Source: Phytophthora sp. 'mugwort' (taxonomy: Eukaryota > Oomycota > Peronosporomycetes > Peronosporales > Peronosporaceae). From it: a stretch of 64,000 nucleotides of DNA. The stretch spans positions 2,604,001-2,668,000 of the forward strand of contig JAUCEF010000008.1 in NCBI GenBank assembly GCA_033558025.1, given 5' to 3'. How positions within the stretch are numbered: the first letter of the stretch is position 1; every line of letters begins with the position of its first letter. The position numbers and the translations under genes were made by a program. The notes under the pieces were generated by a model, which was not told the DNA's origin, made no database searches, and was given only the letters and a program-made list of their open reading frames with translations. Positions 1 to 10,154 of the stretch are shown in pieces.

Positions 1-2
1 GT

Positions 3-1931
3 CTACATCTGGGAAATATTCCTCAGCAGAGACCGCAGAAGCCGGTTAAATCGTTCCCACTAACGTCCGGGATACCCAAGACGGTTCTCAAGACTAATAG
101 CATCACTTCGGATGGGCTCATAACCTCTGGAGTTCGACAGGATGCTTTGACAAATTCTGCACCCCGTCTTAAAGCTACGGGACGTCTAAAGGCAGACACT
201 ACCTTTGGCGACATTAATCCTGCTAGAGTTGCTTCAAGCAGTGCACGACGAGCACTGATGTCTTCTTCACCTCTATCTAAACCGAAGCCAAAAGGTGATC
301 CGAAGCGTGTAAGTAGTAGTTTGAATGGCCAAGTCAATAAGCGACTGGCAGCTCTTAACCTGGCCTCGTCGAGCACCTTTGACACGTCAAAACTTGTGCT
401 AAACTCCCCTGGAGATCACGATATACCTGGTTATGGGCATATTCGGCCAGATCAAGAGGTTGACAGCGTTCAATCACTGCAACAAGATTCAAACGGGACC
501 CCATCCGGGTCTCAAGCCCAGCTCGAGTACATTTCCGGCTTGAGTCTTGATCGTCCAGTAGCTGGAGTCAAGGACAGTTTGATAGCAATCATCCGCAAGA
601 AGTCGGAGCTGATACCTGTGAACCCGACGTTGCCATTCTACACGTTCGACGAGAGTGTATCTCCTGCGAAGAGAGTTCTTCCGCCAGTACTAGACGATCG
701 TGGCTGGACTGGAGTATACAGCAGCGATAGCAACAGAGGACGTCGACAACGCAGTGGTAGTTGCAGTGGAAACCAAGGACCGGACTTTAGCGCCAGCTGC
801 ACAACGACGGGATACTTGACACAGAGCTTACAAGCTGAGCTTCTATCTCGTACTCAACACAGTGCGTTGCAACAAAGTCCGACGCTTGGACTCTCGTTCC
901 CTGGTAAAGAAGCCACCAGGTCGCACATTCGACGCAAATCAATGGCCAAACGAACGAGTAAACAGTCTCCAGACGACAGCGAAGTCACCGTGTCTCCATG
1001 GGATGCAGATTTGTACTATGACCACGACGAGCTCGTCAGAGCTCGCCCTCGACCTGATAACCGAAACGAGCAATTACAGGTAAACCCAGTGGCAGCATCC
1101 TCTATTGAGATGCCGATAGACGCCAAAACTCCATTTGTAGAGGATCTCAGCTCAACGGATGCCCCGACACTCAGCGTATCGTCGTCCAAGATCCCTCTAG
1201 AGCCTCCGTCCTGTATATTGGACCTCACAACAATGCCACACGAATACCACGAACTAGTACTCGACGGCTCAGCCCTTAACAGCTACAAAAGACTCAGCAG
1301 AACAGCGAGTGCTCCAATTCGAACGCGAATCCAGACTCCTGTAAGGCAGAGATTGTCACGGGAGCCTCAATGGATGCTACAAGTCGCTTTGCCACCTTCT
1401 CTAACTCTTCTCGAGGACGGAGTTGTTGAAGGTCGGACGGTAGCAGGTTCCCCGCGATCAATCCTCGCGGCACTAGCAGCCAAGCGACCACGTCGAGAAG
1501 TAGACGAGGACGAGGACGTCGGATGGTGTCCACGGTTTGTGAAACATCTCGACTCGCATGGTAATCGGTCTGTCGCAGTAGCGTCACCACTTTTCCGTAG
1601 GGACCAGGTCGAGGTTCGCTGTACATGCTGTGAAGACGAAGCTGACGACGAGTCTGTGAGTGAAAAACTCAGAGTTAATTCTCACTGCTCGCGCCATAAA
1701 TGCAGTAACAACAACAGGCAAGACGAGAACGAGCCGGACGTGGTTTCTATGGAGCAACGGACTCCTATACAAGACGTGACGGTCATTGTCAATGCGACGC
1801 GGGGGCTCGTCCTACGACCTGGTACAATGGACCGATACGCTGCCAAACGAGCGAAGTTTAAGCAACAAGCGACAAGGTCCGACATGATGCGACGTCGCTG
1901 TCAATACACGTTCGCCAAGCAGCTCAGCTAA
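3..1931 (+). CDS. Unrecognised basic, Ser/Arg-rich protein, 5' partial
   Basis: The reading frame is open from the left edge (base 3) and stops at 1931, so the true start lies upstream. About 642 residues are visible. The protein looks largely disordered: rich in Ser, Thr, Arg and Pro, with scattered basic clusters. A short acidic run (about residues 500-507) precedes a Cys-containing patch in which Cys pairs sit about 15-30 residues apart (CTCC, then a His/Cys cluster). That patch could bind metal but matches no zinc-finger class I know. The C-terminus is strongly basic. I do not recognise a family. It is convergent with the EF-hand gene, with stop codons only about 15 bp apart, typical of gene-dense oomycete DNA. 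Coding status is supported by length, an uninterrupted frame and GC-rich third positions. Confidence 0.8.
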   Translation, partial: LHLGNIPQQRPQKPVKSFPLTSGIPKTVLKTNSITSDGLITSGVRQDALTNSAPRLKATGRLKADTTFGDINPARVASSSARRALMSSSPLSKPKPKGDPKRVSSSLNGQVNKRLAALNLASSSTFDTSKLVLNSPGDHDIPGYGHIRPDQEVDSVQSLQQDSNGTPSGSQAQLEYISGLSLDRPVAGVKDSLIAIIRKKSELIPVNPTLPFYTFDESVSPAKRVLPPVLDDRGWTGVYSSDSNRGRRQRSGSCSGNQGPDFSASCTTTGYLTQSLQAELLSRTQHSALQQSPTLGLSFPGKEATRSHIRRKSMAKRTSKQSPDDSEVTVSPWDADLYYDHDELVRARPRPDNRNEQLQVNPVAASSIEMPIDAKTPFVEDLSSTDAPTLSVSSSKIPLEPPSCILDLTTMPHEYHELVLDGSALNSYKRLSRTASAPIRTRIQTPVRQRLSREPQWMLQVALPPSLTLLEDGVVEGRTVAGSPRSILAALAAKRPRREVDEDEDVGWCPRFVKHLDSHGNRSVAVASPLFRRDQVEVRCTCCEDEADDESVSEKLRVNSHCSRHKCSNNNRQDENEPDVVSMEQRTPIQDVTVIVNATRGLVLRPGTMDRYAAKRAKFKQQATRSDMMRRRCQYTFAKQLS

Positions 1932-1946
1932 GAGATGGAATTTGTC

Positions 1947-2638
1947 TTAATCCTTCTTGGGGTAGACGTATTGCTGGACGAACGAGTGAGTCTCGATCCT
2001 CTTCACTAGCTCGTTACATGAGCTACGACCAGCCGTACCACACACGTCCTCTACGACTCGACTCACATCTTCTGACGTTACGAGTGGATCCCCAAAGAAA
2101 CTCGCCACGGACGCGACTGTCGTTAGCGCGAACGTTAGACCTTCAGGAGAGAGGCCGCTCTCAAATCTAAGCGAACTGTCGTCGCTAGCAAACTGCAGCG
2201 CGGCCTGGAGCTTCACGTCCAGCGAGCCACGAAGCAGCATCGACGCTGCAATGAGGAACTCAATCGCAAGAACTTGCTCGTCGCCAGTACGATCCAACAA
2301 GGTGAACAACCGGTCGAATATCGCTCGGTCTGAAGCCGCAAACTTGACGCTAAGAAGAGCTTCTTCAAACTCTTCACAGCTTAGATCTGCCTCTCGAAAA
2401 GCCAAGGATTCTTCCTCCTGAGAGTCCGTAGAGCACCAAATAGCTTGCAGCGCCTGAAGCTGCACCAAAGTGACTGGAACACGATACAAAAAAAAAACAA
2501 TATTTAGGATGCAACGCTTCAGAGAATTAAGAGATCAAGCGCTCACTCACACTGAGTGATCTCGGCGACGGCAGCGACAGCCAGCGGGCTGTCCTCATAT
2601 TCAATCCCATCCGCGGGCTGTGAGATTGTAATGCCCAT
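1947..2638 (-). CDS. EF-hand protein with N-terminal myristoylation-type start (two exons)
   Basis: Exon 1 is 2551-2638 and exon 2 is 1947-2473. The intron (2474-2550) begins GTGAGT and ends in a T-rich tract followed by TTCCAG. Splicing gives a protein of about 204 residues beginning MGITISQ, a Gly-2/Ser-6 pattern typical of N-myristoylated calcium sensors. The middle holds one recognisable EF-hand loop (DRTGDEQVLAIE, Asp at position 1 and Glu at 12) followed by a helix rich in Leu and Ala. Other EF-hands are degenerate, as in calcineurin-B/NCS-like proteins. The likely role is a membrane-attached calcium sensor or adaptor. Using the in-frame codons upstream of exon 2 without splicing would give no ATG, which favours the spliced model. 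The exact subfamily is unclear. Confidence 0.8.
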
Positions 2639-2929
2639 GGACGCAACTACTGAGGTGTACGAAGAGAATTCTTCCCAAGAGTCGGTCGCTAACGTCGCAG
2701 CTAAAAATATGGCTCAGTTCGTAGGAGATAAGGACCGATGCACAGGATACTGCAGTATGCCAGCTCCTGGGCGCTCCCCGAGCGCGGGGGATTCGCTACG
2801 TGGTCGCTACGGGCGTGTGAAGCTACCACAATGTGGTTATGATGGTCGACTATGGGAGTTTGTAAAATGGCTACACCAACTTCAACTAAGCCCATAGTAA
2901 ACATAAGTGATTATACGCTTCAGCCAATC

Positions 2930-3035
2930 AATGAAAAGGACGGACTCGAACCGTTACGCCCAAACTCTGAAGAGGCTAAATGTGACGCTAATGCGGCCTA
3001 GATCCATCGCACCACGCTGCAATCTTACATCGTTA
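2930..3035 (-). other. tRNA-like sequence with perfect RNA polymerase III B box
   Basis: On the minus strand the 11 bases at 2952-2942 read GGTTCGAGTCC, an exact B-box. An A-box-like stretch (TTGCAGCGTGG) lies about 65 bases upstream. The flanks do not fold into a tRNA acceptor stem, so this is more likely a degenerate tRNA or the head of a tRNA-derived SINE than a working tRNA gene. It lies just upstream of the flippase coding region. Confidence 0.4.
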
Positions 3036-3185
3036 GAGCGTATACCCTCGCCAGTCGATAATCGGTGGCGCGCTGCAGTCGCCGTCGGTTTTCAAGCCGT
3101 TTCTCGACCAAGCCACCGCCTTCCCGGGCTAAGGTCCCAGATCAGCAGCATTGACATTGCCCCACGACACGACGAGACCCGCCGC

Positions 3186-6100
3186 ATGCACGTTCGGTCA
3201 ATGAAGAGTAATGCAAGAGCCTCCTCGGCTGCGGTGACCGGGATGGAGCCGCGTGTAGCCTTCCTGAACGACAGCGATGCCAACCAGCAGCTCTTGACCT
3301 CCAAGCACTACGCGCGCAACGTTATGGTCACCTCCAAGTACACTGCAGTGAGCTTCGTGCCCAAGACCATCTTCGAATTCTTTCGCGTCGTGGCCAACGT
3401 CTACTTCCTCCTCATCTCGGTCTTACAGGTATCGCTCGTGCTTAAATGACAAGAACGCGGGCGAAATACTCACATATCCTCGCTGTGTAGCTGGCGACGC
3501 CGTGGTCGCCGACGAATCGGTTCACAACAGCAGGACCGCTATTGTTTGTCCTCCTAGTAACAATGATAAAGCAAGGAAGCGAGGACTTCAAGCGCCATCA
3601 AGCAGATGACAAGCAAAACTGTCGCTCTTGTCGAGTAAAACAGTCTTGTTCACCATTATTTCTTCGCTTACATCACGCTAACGGAAGGGTCTTTTTCGTG
3701 CTGTATTGTAGATTATCAATGCTGGCGGACAGACAGAGGCGATAGCATGGCGAGATTTACAGGTTGGACAGCTCGTGTGCGTCGAGAACCACGAGGAATT
3801 ACCTGCAGATGTCATCATTCTTGCGACGTCGGAGGAGGAAGGGAGGTGTTTCATTGAGACTTCAAACCTAGATGGCGAGACGAATCTCAAGCGTCGAGTC
3901 GCAGTCAAACCTACAGCGCAGCTCGTTGGCTGGCGTGAGCTACAAGCAGCTCCAATATCACAAGAAACCGTGTGCGCCTCAGCTGTACGTCGACTGCGTG
4001 GCTCTGTAGAGCACGAACAGCCAAACAATCAGCTCTACACATTCACAGGGCGCTTGTTACTACGCGCGAGCGACCGCAAAGAGACGGCAGTGCCCTTGGG
4101 TCCAGAGAACCTGCTGCTTCGTGGTTGCAGTCTACGAAGTTGCGCCTTTGTCGTGGGACTCGTGATTTTCACAGGCAGCGAGACGAAATTACTGCAAAAT
4201 TCTCGCGCGGCGCCATCCAAGCAGAGCAAACTTTACCGTACCGCAAATCGCTGCATGCTGTTGATCTTCACGACTATGTTTGGACTCTGCCTTGCGAGTG
4301 CAATCGCTGCTGCGTCCTGGAGTATGGACAACGCTCGTCGTCTATGGTATCTGCCGTTCCTCAAGCAAGCGGACCAAGTGGACGATTTTATCGTGAATTT
4401 CTTTACTTTCCTCATCTTGTACAACAATCTCGTCCCAATCTCCTTGTACGTCTCGCTCGATATCATTAAAGTACTGCAGGCGAATCGACTCACGCGGGAT
4501 ATCAAGATGATGCACGAAGGTGCGTACGCGGTGGCACGGACGTCGGAACTTAATGAAGAACTGGGTCAAGTCGAATACGTCTTTAGTGACAAGACGGGGA
4601 CTCTCACGTGCAACGTCATGGAGTTTCGAAAGTGCTGCATCGGTGGAGTCTCGTATGGCTTTGGGACGACGGAAATTGGTCGAGCGGTGGCTGCTTTAGC
4701 CAGTTCCACGATCTCGAACTCGTCAACGAAAACGAAGGTGAATCCGCTACTGGTTCATACTCCCAGTGTCGGGAGTGGACTACGGCTTGATATTGACTCG
4801 ACAGATGATATCCGAGAGAATATGTCGCTAGCGTTACCGGTTCACTCCACACAGACCGAGGAAGGCAGTGACCCGAGAGACGCTCAGGTTCACTTTGATC
4901 CTAATATTCACTTTGATGATCCCGGCTTATTACGTACTTTGTATGCCGGTGGGGAACAGGGAGAGCTCATTCACGAGTTCCTCACGTTGCTGTCCATATG
5001 TCACACAGTGATACCCGAGACCGAGTCCAAGACGGGAGTTGTAGCGTACCGTGCGTCTTCTCCTGATGAAGAAGCGTTGGTTAAAGCTGCCAAGTGTCTG
5101 GGGTATAACTTTGTGGCTCCAGCGCCACTCATGAAGGTGGAAATCTCTCGGAAAACATCTCTCCTCGTACCTCCAAAGACTGAGGAACCTGTCACGAAAT
5201 GTTATACGATAGTGAACGTGAATGAGTTCAACTCGACACGGAAGCGCATGTCGGTCGTAGCAGTGAACGAAGAGACTGGGGAGTACGTGCTGTACTGCAA
5301 AGGCGCCGACAATATGATGCTGGACCGCGCCGCGACGGGGAAGACCGACAGCGACGCGGCGAGTCAAGCGAAACTCGTTGCTAACTTGAAGAATTATGCG
5401 CGTGAAGGCCTACGAACGCTCGTTCTTGGCCGTCGGGTACTCACAACGGACGAATACAAGGCATATAACGACGCGTATGTAGCCGCATCGACGTCACTGG
5501 ACGACCGGGAAGCGAAGCTGGATGCGTGTGCCGAGTTAATCGAGCAAAAGATGCAGCTTCTCGGTGTGACTGCGATCGAAGATAAACTACAAGAAGGCGT
5601 CCCGTCAGCCATCTTTGACCTCACCCAGGCCGGGATCAAAGTCTGGGTGCTCACTGGAGACCGCGAGGAGACGGCGATCAACATTGGCCATGCGTGTCGT
5701 CTCATTCACGATAAAATGCAGCTGTTGTACGTGAATGCCGAGCGTCTGGATGCCTTGAGTGCACAGCTGGACGCACTGCACGAGACGCCCGAGATCCAGC
5801 GTTTGATTCGAGGTCATCAGGTCGCTGAGAATCTCGCTATGGTATGCGATGGTAAAGCACTTGTGCACGTCTTCCCGTCGCGAGAGACGCGCGTTCAAAT
5901 GTCCGTCGAAGCTGCACAACGTCTTGAAATACTGACTGACAAGCTGTTGGAGATCGCCAGGGTCTGTAAAGCTCTGATTGCCTGTCGTGTGAGTCCGTCA
6001 CAAAAGGCTGAGATGGTTCACTTAGTACGGAAAGGAAGAGACAAAGGAAGAGACCAACCGATCACGCTGGCCATTGGAGATGGCGCCAATGATGTGAGTA

Positions 6101-7443
6101 TGATCCAAACTGCACACGTTGGCGTGGGGATCTGTGGCAAAGAAGGTGTACAAGCCGTGAACGCCAGCGACTATGCCATCGCACAGTTCCGGTTCCTCAC
6201 GCGGCTTGTGTTACTTCATGGACGTTGTAATTACAAGCGTGTGTGCAAGGTCATCCGCTACTCGTTTTACAAGAATATTGCGCTCGTCATCAGCCTCTTT
6301 GTTTTCAACTTTTACAATGGCCAGTCGGGTGCTCCACTCTTTGAGAGTTTTGTCATGGCAGGCTGGAATTTCTTCTTGGCGCTCCCAATTATTGTCATTG
6401 GCGTCTTTGATCAGGATATTTCCGAGGACGTGGTGTTGCGATTTCCGCAGCTTTATCGTCGTGGTCAGGACGACAGCGACCTGAATATGCGCGTCTTTGC
6501 ACGGACGATCGTCAACTCGGTAGGACACGCGCTCATTTGCTTCTTTGGCTGCTATGCCGGTACTCAAGTGACCGACTACGGACTGTACGTGCTGGGAACG
6601 CTCTTTTACACGTCGCTGCTTGGCACGATGAAGCTCAAGGTGCTGCTGCTTGTGCTGCATTGGAACAAGTATCATGTCGCTGTCTTGGGCTTCAGTGTCG
6701 GGCTTTTTATCGTCTTTTTGCTGGTTTATCCGCACTTGACCTTTATGAGCTTCGATATGTTCGGTGTGCCTGCGTACATGATCCAGCAGCAACGCTATTG
6801 GACGTTGCTGCTGCTGTGTCCCCTTGCGGCCATGGTCGTCGACTTCACGGCCACTGCAGTCCAGCAGCAGTTCCGTCCAAGTGCTGAGGATATTCTACGT
6901 GAACGTTTCCGATCGGGCAAATCGAAGCGCGTCAGTGATGTGGTGGCTCCTATGACGCTCACGACACAGGGTTGTTCTCCAGCAGTTGACAAGCTCTTCA
7001 TTGCCATGCAGTGTACAGAAGACGCCAAGAGCGACAGCAAGGAAAGGAACTGCAACAAACCCAATACGTTCGTTGTGACGGCACAGCCGCCGTCTCCGAG
7101 TCGACGAACCAGCAGCAACCATCTACCGCCTTTCTACGACTCGTTCAAAGGCAGTTTACCTCAGCCGCAAGCTCGTACGTCTTTGTTCTCTCTGGCAAGG
7201 TTTCTGCCTGTAGCATTCACTTACAATTTGTATGTAGATAGCAGCTTTGCGTTTAACGGACTGGATGAACGTGCTGGTAGACACGCCTCGGGTGAGCTAC
7301 CGGCACAAGAGGCAGTAACCATGAGGGTACTCAGCTTCCAGAAGCAACGTCGATCCAGCTCGCTCAGTCGTCTTCCGGCAGTCGTCGTAGGGCCGGAGCT
7401 CACGTCTATGGCTCGACGCGAAAGCACTAGAAGAGAAACGTAG
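3186..7443 (+). CDS. P4-type ATPase (phospholipid flippase), three exons
   Basis: Exons are 3186-3428, 3491-3634 and 3712-7443, giving about 1372 residues. Both introns are about 62-77 bp, with GT..AG ends and codon-exact (phase 0) joins. Exon 1 carries the family's N-terminal block (TSKYTAVSFVPK, then FFRVVANVYFL). Exon 2 carries SPTNRFTTAGPLLFVLL and an EDFKRHQAD segment. Exon 3 has the actuator motif LDGETNL, the phosphorylation motif DKTGTLT (about 4589), the nucleotide-binding KGADNMM region and the hinge motif GDGANDVSM (about 6077). About six C-terminal membrane segments and a basic Ser-rich tail follow. P4-ATPases move aminophospholipids to the cytosolic leaflet, usually with a CDC50 partner that is not seen here. 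The start at 3186 is the first in-frame ATG beyond the tRNA-like stretch; 3201 and 3243 are alternatives. Confidence 0.93.
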
Positions 7444-7647
7444 CCATCTACAAAAGGCAATAACCAACTTCAACTATCAAACATAAAACTCCTCAAAATG
7501 GGTACAGACCTTCACTCATTCTCCAGTATTTCATCCTCTCATAGAAATATCCAATAAACTTGACGTTTGTATGTTGAAAGTTCAAAGTAAGCGCCGCGAC
7601 TAAGTGGCTGTCGCTGACACCCAGTCAGAAAGGATCTATAACCCAAT

Positions 7648-10065
7648 ATGGTCGTGCACGTGCAGGTCCTCAGCGTGCAGTCCGTCGAGACGGCTCCCAG
7701 CCTTCTTCTGTCCACAGAGACGCGTCGGTTCGTTCGTCCACACGCTCCTGCAGCTTTGTGCAATGCCGTTGCGCTTACTTTTGTCTCGTTCTTTCCCAGT
7801 TTCCTATTCAACGTCGGAGATGGCACACAGCGTCTGTGTATGGAGCATCACGTGCGTCTAGCCAAGCTGCAGCGCGTCTTCCTGACGGAACTACGCTCCC
7901 ACACTGTAGGGGGTCTCCCTGGGATGGTGCTCACGGTCTCAGACACGGGTAAACCCGGGCTGCACGCACACGGACCGCCCGAGACCAAGAAATACCTGAA
8001 AGCTACACGTCACTTCCTGTACCGTCCCGAGTTCAAATTGGAGGCATCTGAGGTGTTTCCAGTCGCAACTGAAGAGGGAAAGAAGACGGTTAAGAGCTGC
8101 TATGAAGACGATGAGGTGCTGGTACATGCTGTGGCCGTGGCTAAGCCACGAGCCGGAGCTAAACGGAAGCTCAACGAGAGTCCGTCGTCGTCTGATGGCG
8201 AAGAGCAGAGCAGTCATGTGAGTGTGAGTTATGTAGTGGAAACGAGGACACAGAGGGGCAAGTTCTTGGTGGCTAAGGCGGTGGCGCTTGGTGTGCCCAA
8301 GGGCAAATGCTTCGGACAACTGCATCAAGGTAAGGACGTGACGCTGTCTGATGGGAGAGTCGTCAAGTCGAGCGACTGCGTGTTGCCGTCGGTGCCTGCT
8401 GCTGCCTGTGTGGTGGTGAGTTGTCCTACGACGGCGCATGTGGATGCTCTAGTGAGTAGTGAAGGATTCCATAGATATCGAGAGGTAGAAGGGAAGCCGG
8501 CCGACGTACAGGTGGAAGTAGTGTTCCATCTCGGAGGACTGGACGTGCTTCGCCACCCGAAGTACGCAACGTGGACGCAGAGTTTCGGTGCTCAAGCGCG
8601 TCATGTGCTACTTGGACATGATGCTTGCCCACAGAAGACGGTGTATCGTGCTTCCGCGAAGTTGCAGGCGCAGTTGCATGGAGTGTTCCCACGTGCGTTC
8701 CCGTCCAACGACGCCCATGAGCTACACGATGCTCTCGAGCCCTTTTCGCGTTTAGTACCGGATGCTTCTTCGTTGAAACTCACTGCTTCCTCCCTGTCGT
8801 CTAGCGAAGAGATCGAGAACGCTGAGCTGGCAACATCAAAACTGGTTCTGGGTGAGAGCATGCTCAAATTCATCCTAGCTCCTCAGGCTCGCCGTGGGTT
8901 TGACTCGTCACGTTGCTGGCCACGTCTTGACTTGGATGAGATTCATGAGAGCATCACGTCGTCTCTAGAGATCGTTGCAAAGGTGTCTGAAAGCTCCAGT
9001 GGGAAGAACCCGGATGAGGACCTTATCGACGGCCGGATCACGTTCCTCGGCACGGGCTGCGCGATTCCGTCCAAGTATCGCAACGTCACTGGCATGTACG
9101 TCGAGCTACCTACCGGGAAGGAACGAGACGATCAGTGGGCTGCCATGATGCTGGACTGTGGTGAAGGCAGTCTGGGACAGATGTACCGTTACGCTGGTGG
9201 TGACAAGAAGCGTTTACAAGAGCTGGTCGACCGTCTTAAATGCGTCTGGATCTCGCACAACCACGCGGACCACCATCTGGGTTTGCTTCGGCTGTTAAGC
9301 TACCGTCTTGAGCCATCAAACATGGAGCCGTTGCTTGTGATCGGGCCTACACCGCTACGGTTTTGGCTTGACGAATACTCAGCGCAGGACCCGACGGTGC
9401 GGGGCAAGTACGTTTTTGTCGAGAACTACAGTTTCGATGAGACCGACTCTCGTAGCGAAGAGGTCGAGACGCATGCCGAGGCAGCTCGTGTTCGTGCTTG
9501 GCTGAGCGAGACGCTTAACATCTCACAGCTCGAGTGCGTCCCCGTCAAGCACGCACACCAGTCGTACGCGGTAGTCGTGACGTTTGTCGACGGCGCCAAG
9601 CTGGCGTTCTCTGGTGACTGCCGTCCGAGCGACAAACTGGCAAAGAAGGCCAAGGGTGCGTTCCTGATCGTGCACGAAGCTACTTTTGAGGACGAATTGA
9701 CCAAAGAGGCCAAGGACAAGGCGCACTGCACGATGGCAGAGGCGATTGAGGTCGGCCGTCAAGCGAACGCTCGCCATCTGCTGCTCACACACTTCAGTCA
9801 GCGGTATCCGAAGATGGCCGTCCTCTCAAGTGCCACGGACGAATCTGCTTGTGAACAAACTTCCATGAACGTGCTGATGGCCATCGATATGCTGTCGCTA
9901 CGTTTCCGTGAGCTTCGACAACCAAGTTTGATGGACGTGTGCACACAGCTCATGACGCTGGACGATGACGAAGGCGACGCTGAGGCAGCAGCAAGTCTCA
10001 CGGCTCAACAGGAGCGTGAAGAGAGGAAGAAACACAAGAGCGTTGAACGCGGTGAGCAACAATAA
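7648..10065 (+). CDS. ELAC2: Long-form tRNase Z (ELAC2-type 3' tRNA endonuclease)
   Basis: A single uninterrupted frame of 805 residues, the usual size of the long eukaryotic form. The N-terminal half has the degenerate metallo-beta-lactamase domain (NVGDGTQR, FLTELRSHTVGGLPGM, HGPP). The C-terminal half has the active domain: FLGTGCAIPSKYRN near residue 470, the zinc-binding motif HNHADHHLGLL near 537, GDCRPSDKL near 655, HEATFEDE near 676 and LLLTHFSQRYPK near 712. The enzyme cuts the 3' trailer from precursor tRNAs in nucleus and/or mitochondrion. A charged Glu/Lys tail ends the protein. No clear mitochondrial presequence is visible, although the first 40 residues are hydrophobic and Arg-containing. 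It starts about 200 bp after the flippase stop and is convergent with eIF2B delta, with stops 89 bp apart. Confidence 0.95.
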   Translation: MVVHVQVLSVQSVETAPSLLLSTETRRFVRPHAPAALCNAVALTFVSFFPSFLFNVGDGTQRLCMEHHVRLAKLQRVFLTELRSHTVGGLPGMVLTVSDTGKPGLHAHGPPETKKYLKATRHFLYRPEFKLEASEVFPVATEEGKKTVKSCYEDDEVLVHAVAVAKPRAGAKRKLNESPSSSDGEEQSSHVSVSYVVETRTQRGKFLVAKAVALGVPKGKCFGQLHQGKDVTLSDGRVVKSSDCVLPSVPAAACVVVSCPTTAHVDALVSSEGFHRYREVEGKPADVQVEVVFHLGGLDVLRHPKYATWTQSFGAQARHVLLGHDACPQKTVYRASAKLQAQLHGVFPRAFPSNDAHELHDALEPFSRLVPDASSLKLTASSLSSSEEIENAELATSKLVLGESMLKFILAPQARRGFDSSRCWPRLDLDEIHESITSSLEIVAKVSESSSGKNPDEDLIDGRITFLGTGCAIPSKYRNVTGMYVELPTGKERDDQWAAMMLDCGEGSLGQMYRYAGGDKKRLQELVDRLKCVWISHNHADHHLGLLRLLSYRLEPSNMEPLLVIGPTPLRFWLDEYSAQDPTVRGKYVFVENYSFDETDSRSEEVETHAEAARVRAWLSETLNISQLECVPVKHAHQSYAVVVTFVDGAKLAFSGDCRPSDKLAKKAKGAFLIVHEATFEDELTKEAKDKAHCTMAEAIEVGRQANARHLLLTHFSQRYPKMAVLSSATDESACEQTSMNVLMAIDMLSLRFRELRQPSLMDVCTQLMTLDDDEGDAEAAASLTAQQEREERKKHKSVERGEQQ

Positions 10066-10154
10066 AGCCTCGAGAGAATTCGTTGGGCCTAAAGTCAACA
10101 GACTTTGGGCGTTTTGCTGCGTTGAACTTGGCTCACTTGACTTACGCTACGTAC

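Noticed and set aside
2556..2897. Plus-strand gene of 113 codons upstream of the flippase
   Set aside because: It overlaps exon 1 and the intron of the EF-hand gene on the opposite strand and shows no protein features.
2930..3010. Functional tRNA gene
   Set aside because: The B box is perfect, but the 5' bases needed to pair with the 3' acceptor strand are absent and the T stem has a mismatch.
6211..6792. 193-codon minus-strand frame inside the flippase gene
   Set aside because: A complementary shadow of a strongly coding exon; composition is that of reversed membrane-segment codons.
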